Assembly (NCBI GenBank): GCA_045125095.1
Contig: JBGVMW010000278.1
Span: forward strand, 1 to 11,101
From: JBGVMW01 sp045125095
GTDB lineage: Bacteria > Bacillota > Clostridia > Lachnospirales > Lachnospiraceae
Length of the DNA: 11,101 nt
Direction of reading: 5' to 3'
Part shown: positions 7,669-11,101 of the stretch, in pieces
Layout of the letters: each line of letters opens with the position of its first letter
Numbering within the stretch: the first letter of the stretch is position 1
The notes under the pieces: generated by a model
What the model saw: only the letters and a program-made list of their open reading frames with translations
What the model was told of the DNA's origin: nothing
The model's database searches: none
Position numbers and translations under genes: made by a program

Positions 7669-8640
7669 TTATCTATACATACTATACATATTTTCCACTT
7701 CATTTTTCATTTCATCTACAAATGTTTGCGGAGATAACGCTTTTACTTTACTACCCTGAGATAATAAAAACATGTTTACTCCTGTCCCATAGGTTTCGGC
7801 TTCTATAATCGCGGCATTTCCTGTCTTGTTAATTACCCTTGCTGTTGGAATTTTATCTAATATAGCCTGTACTGACATTCCGGTATATTCAAATCTAATT
7901 TTTCTATATTCTCCAGGGAACATAAACTGAATTTTATTTCTCAACTCACCTTCATCAAAATCATGTTCACGATTAATTTCAAAATGTTTTCGATGTTCCA
8001 CCACATTAACTATACGATCAACTCTGTAATATAAAGGTTTCCAATCATTCTCATCACATCTATAGGCTATCAAATAAAAGTAAAAATCTGAAAACATTAT
8101 AGCTACTGGCATCAATCTTCGTTCAACCATATCTCTAGACATCTTATAATAAGAAACCGATATTTCAATTTTCTCATGAATACAACGTATCAACTGCCAT
8201 AAATTATCTATCACACTCTTACAATCATGATTCACTTCATTATAGTGATACATTTCCTTCATAATAATTTTTTCCAACATATTACGGTCATTAAACGATG
8301 TAAAATTCTTAAGCTTTGTAATTATATCAAGAATTTCCATCTTACTAAACGCTCTGCAACCAATCATCATTTTAATAATCGCTATCAGTTCTTTGCTAAG
8401 CAAAAAATTATCAAATTCTAGATAATATGATTTTGAACTCGCAGCATACTTCAATTCAGTATTTCCAACCAGCTCTCTGTTTTCACATAAAAAATTCTTA
8501 ATTTCTCCTATATCTCTCGAAATACTCTTTGCTGATACCCCATATTCATCTGCAAGGTTTTTCACAGAAATATTTTCGCCCTTCATTGCTCTAAAAAAAA
8601 TTTCTAACATTCTATTTTTCTTCGTTCCAGTGCTACTCAT
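7669..8640 (-). CDS. WYL-domain transcription regulator
   Basis: This 323-aa protein has an N-terminal helix-turn-helix at about 8-50 (ISVKNLADEYGVSAKSISRD, DeoR/HTH_11 type), which binds DNA. A helical linker follows, then a WYL domain at about 145-215, with RLMPVAIMFSDFYFYLIAY and YYRVDRIVNVV as the typical strands. A C-terminal extension (about 235-320) ends the protein, as is usual for this family. WYL domains are thought to sense ligands such as nucleic acids or nucleotides, and family members (for example BrxR and CapW) repress defence operons. The gene ends 45 bp before the dynamin operon -35 box, and only a weak AT hairpin (7649-7663) lies between, so readthrough is possible. The start ATG at 8640 has AAAGGA about 10 nt upstream. 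The ligand and the sign of regulation are unknown. Confidence 0.9.
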   Translation of the reverse strand: MSSTGTKKNRMLEIFFRAMKGENISVKNLADEYGVSAKSISRDIGEIKNFLCENRELVGNTELKYAASSKSYYLEFDNFLLSKELIAIIKMMIGCRAFSKMEILDIITKLKNFTSFNDRNMLEKIIMKEMYHYNEVNHDCKSVIDNLWQLIRCIHEKIEISVSYYKMSRDMVERRLMPVAIMFSDFYFYLIAYRCDENDWKPLYYRVDRIVNVVEHRKHFEINREHDFDEGELRNKIQFMFPGEYRKIRFEYTGMSVQAILDKIPTARVINKTGNAAIIEAETYGTGVNMFLLSQGSKVKALSPQTFVDEMKNEVENMYSMYR

Positions 8641-8668
8641 ACATTTTAGTTCCTTTCTTGTTTTTTAC

Positions 8669-8677
8669 ATTATATCA
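8669..8677 (-). promoter_or_regulatory. Extended -10 promoter of the WYL regulator
   Basis: On the minus strand TGATATAAT (8677-8669) is an extended -10 element. No good -35 box lies at the right distance. Its position, about 29 nt before the ATG at 8640, fits the WYL gene. The repeat CACTATT at 8678-8684 sits just upstream of it and recurs inverted in the terminator next door, so part of it could serve for autoregulation (weak). Confidence 0.6.
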
Positions 8678-8708
8678 CACTATTAGGACAAATGTATGTC
8701 TTACTAAA

Positions 8709-8735
8709 ATAGTGAGCAGTTTTTCTGCTCACTAT
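8709..8735 (-). terminator. Intrinsic terminator of the glycine-zipper GTPase gene
   Basis: A perfect 11-bp inverted repeat, ATAGTGAGCAG / CTGCTCACTAT, encloses a 5-nt loop. On the minus strand it is followed by TTTTAGT and starts 24 nt after the GTPase stop. It separates this gene from the WYL regulator, so the two are independent transcription units. Confidence 0.85.
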
Positions 8736-8758
8736 CATAAAATGTCAATGATATATTC

Positions 8759-9916
8759 CTATCCAAATATTCCACAGAAAATACCTTTTACAATACCAAG
8801 AGTTCCTCCTATTACACCTCCCACAATTTTGCCAGGGATGCCCAAGATTTCTCCACCAATTTCACAACCTGCTGTGGCTCCATCCGATAAACAGTCCCAT
8901 ACCGTGTCACAAAACCCACGTTGTGTTTCCCCACGATAATCATCTTCTTTATCATCATAAAGCCAGTTATCTTTATCATCATTAATATTATCTGCCAATG
9001 CCAATCTCTTATCTTTAGGAATTGCCTTCACAATGTAATACAATAGTTTTGTGAGATTATATGGTTTCCTCTGTTCTCCACCCTCCTCTTTATATCCGGC
9101 ACAATAACAAATAGGCTTAATATCTAAACCAGTTCCCTCTTTAATTCTTTTTTGAACAGATTCAGCCTTCTTTTTAAGAAAATCTTTAAGTACCTCATCA
9201 GGCTCATTCATTTTCGAGTTCCAATGATTTCCTTTCATCGCAATATCTGCTTGATTTAATGCAATCAAAATCCTTTCTTTAGCAGCCTCTTCTCCAAGAC
9301 AAGGTATAAGCACTTTATTAATCAAATCATAAGATGTACCTAAATCTTTTGAAGAGGAATCCAATATCACAACAACCATATCAATAACCGGATTAAGTTC
9401 TTCATCCAATTCGTTCAATTTCCTGATGATATCACGAGTTATTCTCTCATCACTTTCTACTCCATCTCCAAGCCCCGGTGTATCCCAAATAATTAAGTTA
9501 TCCAACTCATATTTGGCAATACAATCCGTTTCAGGATCTACACCCACACCTACTTTAGCAACCTCCATATTAAACAACGCATTGATTGTAGAGCTCTTTC
9601 CACTACCTGTTGCTCCTGTTAACATGATATTCACTTTCTTGCTGCGAATCTTAAGCAGCCTTGAAAGTCTCTTTGTTTTGTCTGCATCTGGCATATTTGA
9701 GGCCATTATTTCTTCTTCAAGCAAATCATAAATACTCTTTTTATCATCCTGATTTTCAACCATGTCTTTAGTTAACTCTGGCTCATTGCTGTTTTCATTT
9801 ACAGACTTCTCATTTTCCTTAACAATATCCTTTTCTTTATCCTTTTTTTCCATCTTTTCTACTTCCAAAATATCCTCTGGAGACAAAGTAGGGATTTCAA
9901 TTCTCTTCTCTTCCAT
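8759..9916 (-). CDS. Era/YeeP-like GTPase with C-terminal glycine-zipper tail
   Basis: This 385-aa GTP-binding protein is of the TRAFAC class. Residues 1-60 are charged and low in complexity (E, K, N, D), probably disordered. The G domain follows: P-loop GATGSGKS at 101-108, DPETD at 127-131, DTPGLGDG at 145-152 and NQAD at 221-224. A second charged stretch (310-330) leads to a C-terminal tail at about 346-385 with repeated small-residue spacing (GATAGCEIGGEILG, then GKIVGGVIGGTLGIVKG). This is a glycine zipper, a type of segment that inserts in or packs within membranes. The family includes prophage-borne YeeP/YfjP GTPases of unknown role. The ATG at 9916 has a perfect AAGGAGG 8 nt upstream, and the gene has its own terminator. 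It could be a third member of the island's system or an independent stress or toxin-like GTPase. Function is not established. Confidence 0.87.
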   Translation of the reverse strand: MEEKRIEIPTLSPEDILEVEKMEKKDKEKDIVKENEKSVNENSNEPELTKDMVENQDDKKSIYDLLEEEIMASNMPDADKTKRLSRLLKIRSKKVNIMLTGATGSGKSSTINALFNMEVAKVGVGVDPETDCIAKYELDNLIIWDTPGLGDGVESDERITRDIIRKLNELDEELNPVIDMVVVILDSSSKDLGTSYDLINKVLIPCLGEEAAKERILIALNQADIAMKGNHWNSKMNEPDEVLKDFLKKKAESVQKRIKEGTGLDIKPICYCAGYKEEGGEQRKPYNLTKLLYYIVKAIPKDKRLALADNINDDKDNWLYDDKEDDYRGETQRGFCDTVWDCLSDGATAGCEIGGEILGIPGKIVGGVIGGTLGIVKGIFCGIFG

Positions 9917-9924
9917 GACATATT

Positions 9925-9931
9925 CCTCCTT
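9925..9931 (-). promoter_or_regulatory. Strong ribosome-binding site of the glycine-zipper GTPase
   Basis: AAGGAGG on the minus strand lies 8 nt before the ATG at 9916 and fixes the start. No clear promoter can be placed in the 100 nt upstream. A TTGTTA box at 9955-9960 is too close, since it would start the transcript inside this site. Confidence 0.85.
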
Positions 9932-9969
9932 AATGTATATACCAAAACAATTTTTAACAACGTCTTTTA

Positions 9970-9982
9970 GGTACCTTGTACC
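9970..9982. repeat. Short dyad GGTAC-CTT-GTACC upstream of the GTPase
   Basis: Perfect 5-bp arms surround a 3-nt centre, in the 123-nt gap (9917-10039) between the recombinase terminator and the GTPase start. It could be an operator. It could also be part of an attachment site, since large serine recombinase genes often lie next to the end of their element. No second copy is visible in the window, so neither can be decided. Confidence 0.3.
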
Positions 9983-10039
9983 AATAAGATATCAATTCAC
10001 ATAGACCAACGACTGTCCTAGCAAAAATATTTTTCAAAA

Positions 10040-10081
10040 AATAAGCACCTCTGTACCATTTTGTATACAGAAGTGCTTATT
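10040..10081 (-). terminator. Intrinsic terminator of the serine recombinase gene
   Basis: AATAAGCACCTCTGTA (10040-10055) pairs with TACAGAAGTGCTTATT (10066-10081) through 9 + 6 base pairs with one mismatch. On the minus strand a T-run (TTTTTTGAAAAATATTTTT) follows directly. The stem starts 34 nt after the recombinase stop at 10116, so the GTPase downstream needs its own promoter. Confidence 0.88.
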
Positions 10082-10115
10082 TCACACAATGCGAAGACAT
10101 TCATTTGTCTGAATA

Positions 10116-11101
10116 TTAGATTTTTATTCCTGTTCCACTTTTAAATTCCACCGTAAATCCTCCGTCCGTATGAACAATGACTTGCTCTACCAACCTTCTC
10201 ACCAATCCGTCATCAAAAGCATCCAACTCAACGGTCTGCTCTTGAAGAAATCGTATCATCCCTTCCTTCTTAAGTTGCCTACCTTTATCTTCTGCGATTG
10301 CAACCATAATACGCTCCTTCTCTTCTCGAAGGGAAATTACATCCCTGCTCAAATCTTCCGACTCTAGTTTTGTGGTATTTTGGTTTACTAATTTCAATTG
10401 CAATTTTTCCATTCTTGCATCTATATCCGCTAATTGCTCCTCGTAGTCCGTTGCAACAGTCTGCTCCAACAAGGTTTCCATCTGCTTTATGACATCTGAT
10501 TTTCTTCCAAGAACGTCATTTATTGCCATCATAACTGCCGCCTGTAAATCATCTTCCAAAATCGTAGGTGCATCGCACACACCCGGACCGTGTTCCACCC
10601 TAGTACAGCATCGCCATACCATGTATTTCTTCCCCCTGTTGTTCCATGCAATTCTGCGATATACATCCCCACATTTCTCGCAAGTACAAATGCTGGAAAG
10701 AGCATATTTACTACTATAAACTCGCTTCTTTTTACCATCCTTCCCACTTCGCAGATTTGCTCGTCTGACCAATTCTTCCTGTACCCTCATAAATATGTGC
10801 TTTGGAATAATCGGTTCGTGACTTCCTTCCACATAATACTGTGGTGCTAATCCGTTATTTTCCTGTCTCTTCTTTTCAAGGAAATCCGTTGTCACCGTCT
10901 TCTGTAACAATGCATCCCCAATATATTTTTCATTCGTAAGAATTTTATGAACTGTACTTGGAATGCTGTTTACCGGCAGAAAGGTACTTCCATCTGACCA
11001 TCCAAGGGTAAGCATTCTAAATCCAAAGCGGTATGTATGCTTTGCATGGTCATAGACTTTTGTAAGAAGCTCTACCTTTTTTGAACGGTTTCGCTCAAAC
11101 A
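10116..11101 (-). CDS. Large serine recombinase, N-terminal part outside window
   Basis: This is a site-specific recombinase of the resolvase/TnpX/TndX class that integrates and excises mobile elements. The frame stays open past the internal ATG at 11015 to the window edge (...FERNRSKKVELLTKVYDHAK), so about 328 C-terminal residues are seen and the catalytic serine domain is missing. Visible parts in order are the recombinase domain (STVHKILTNEKYIGD, then HEPIIPKHIFMRVQEELVRR), a zinc ribbon with CTCEKCGDVYRR and later RCC and C, and a coiled coil (about 10330-10460: EEQLADIDARMEKLQLKL). A final strand region (RRLVEQVIVHTDGGFTVEFK) follows. It looks somewhat richer in GC than the operon to its left, which may mean a different origin. 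Whether it moves the neighbouring genes is unknown. Confidence 0.93.
   Translation of the reverse strand, partial: FERNRSKKVELLTKVYDHAKHTYRFGFRMLTLGWSDGSTFLPVNSIPSTVHKILTNEKYIGDALLQKTVTTDFLEKKRQENNGLAPQYYVEGSHEPIIPKHIFMRVQEELVRRANLRSGKDGKKKRVYSSKYALSSICTCEKCGDVYRRIAWNNRGKKYMVWRCCTRVEHGPGVCDAPTILEDDLQAAVMMAINDVLGRKSDVIKQMETLLEQTVATDYEEQLADIDARMEKLQLKLVNQNTTKLESEDLSRDVISLREEKERIMVAIAEDKGRQLKKEGMIRFLQEQTVELDAFDDGLVRRLVEQVIVHTDGGFTVEFKSGTGIKI

Noticed and set aside
9932..9960. TTGTTA / TACATT as promoter of the glycine-zipper GTPase
   Set aside because: A transcript from it would begin within the Shine-Dalgarno site, so it cannot serve this gene.

Overview
The window is AT-rich and has strong Shine-Dalgarno sites, short intergenic gaps and the small SARRINTLC-type helix-turn-helix protein often seen in Clostridia. 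This suggests a low-GC Firmicute, most likely Clostridia/Lachnospiraceae (inference from gene style, not a species call). It looks like an accessory island. The left edge is the 3' part of an IS4-family transposase gene. The right edge is the 3' part of a large serine recombinase gene. Everything between is on the minus strand.

Right to left (the direction of transcription): (1) the recombinase C-terminus (11101-10116) ends in a strong intrinsic terminator at 10040-10081. (2) A stand-alone Era/YeeP-like GTPase (9916-8759) has an acidic, lysine-rich N-terminus and a C-terminal glycine-zipper tail; it has its own terminator at 8709-8735. (3) A WYL-domain transcription regulator (8640-7669) reads from an extended -10 promoter. 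(4) A near-consensus promoter (-35 TTGATA, 17 bp, -10 TATAAT; 7596-7624) has an imperfect palindrome in its spacer. It drives a tightly packed six-gene operon (7548-1119): a 66-aa HTH protein, two dynamin-like GTPases (533 and 522 aa), and three paralogous proteins (401, 320 and 286 aa).

The three paralogues share a helical domain of about 115 residues resembling TerB-like folds. One carries a C-terminal right-handed beta-helix-like region. The other two carry a lipoyl-like (barrel-sandwich) tail, and this tail is cut short in the last gene.

The most notable reading is that genes 3-4 form a self-regulated cassette: a WYL repressor or activator, a pair of dynamin-like proteins (one with a membrane hairpin, one soluble), and three accessory TerB-like adaptors. 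Paired bacterial dynamins are known from the Eleos (LeoA/LeoBC) anti-phage system, and WYL regulators commonly control defence loci. The triplicated accessory set with different C-terminal modules is not something I recognise as a named system. An anti-phage or membrane-surveillance role is inference. Decay of the last gene and the flanking recombinase and IS support a mobile, fast-evolving locus.
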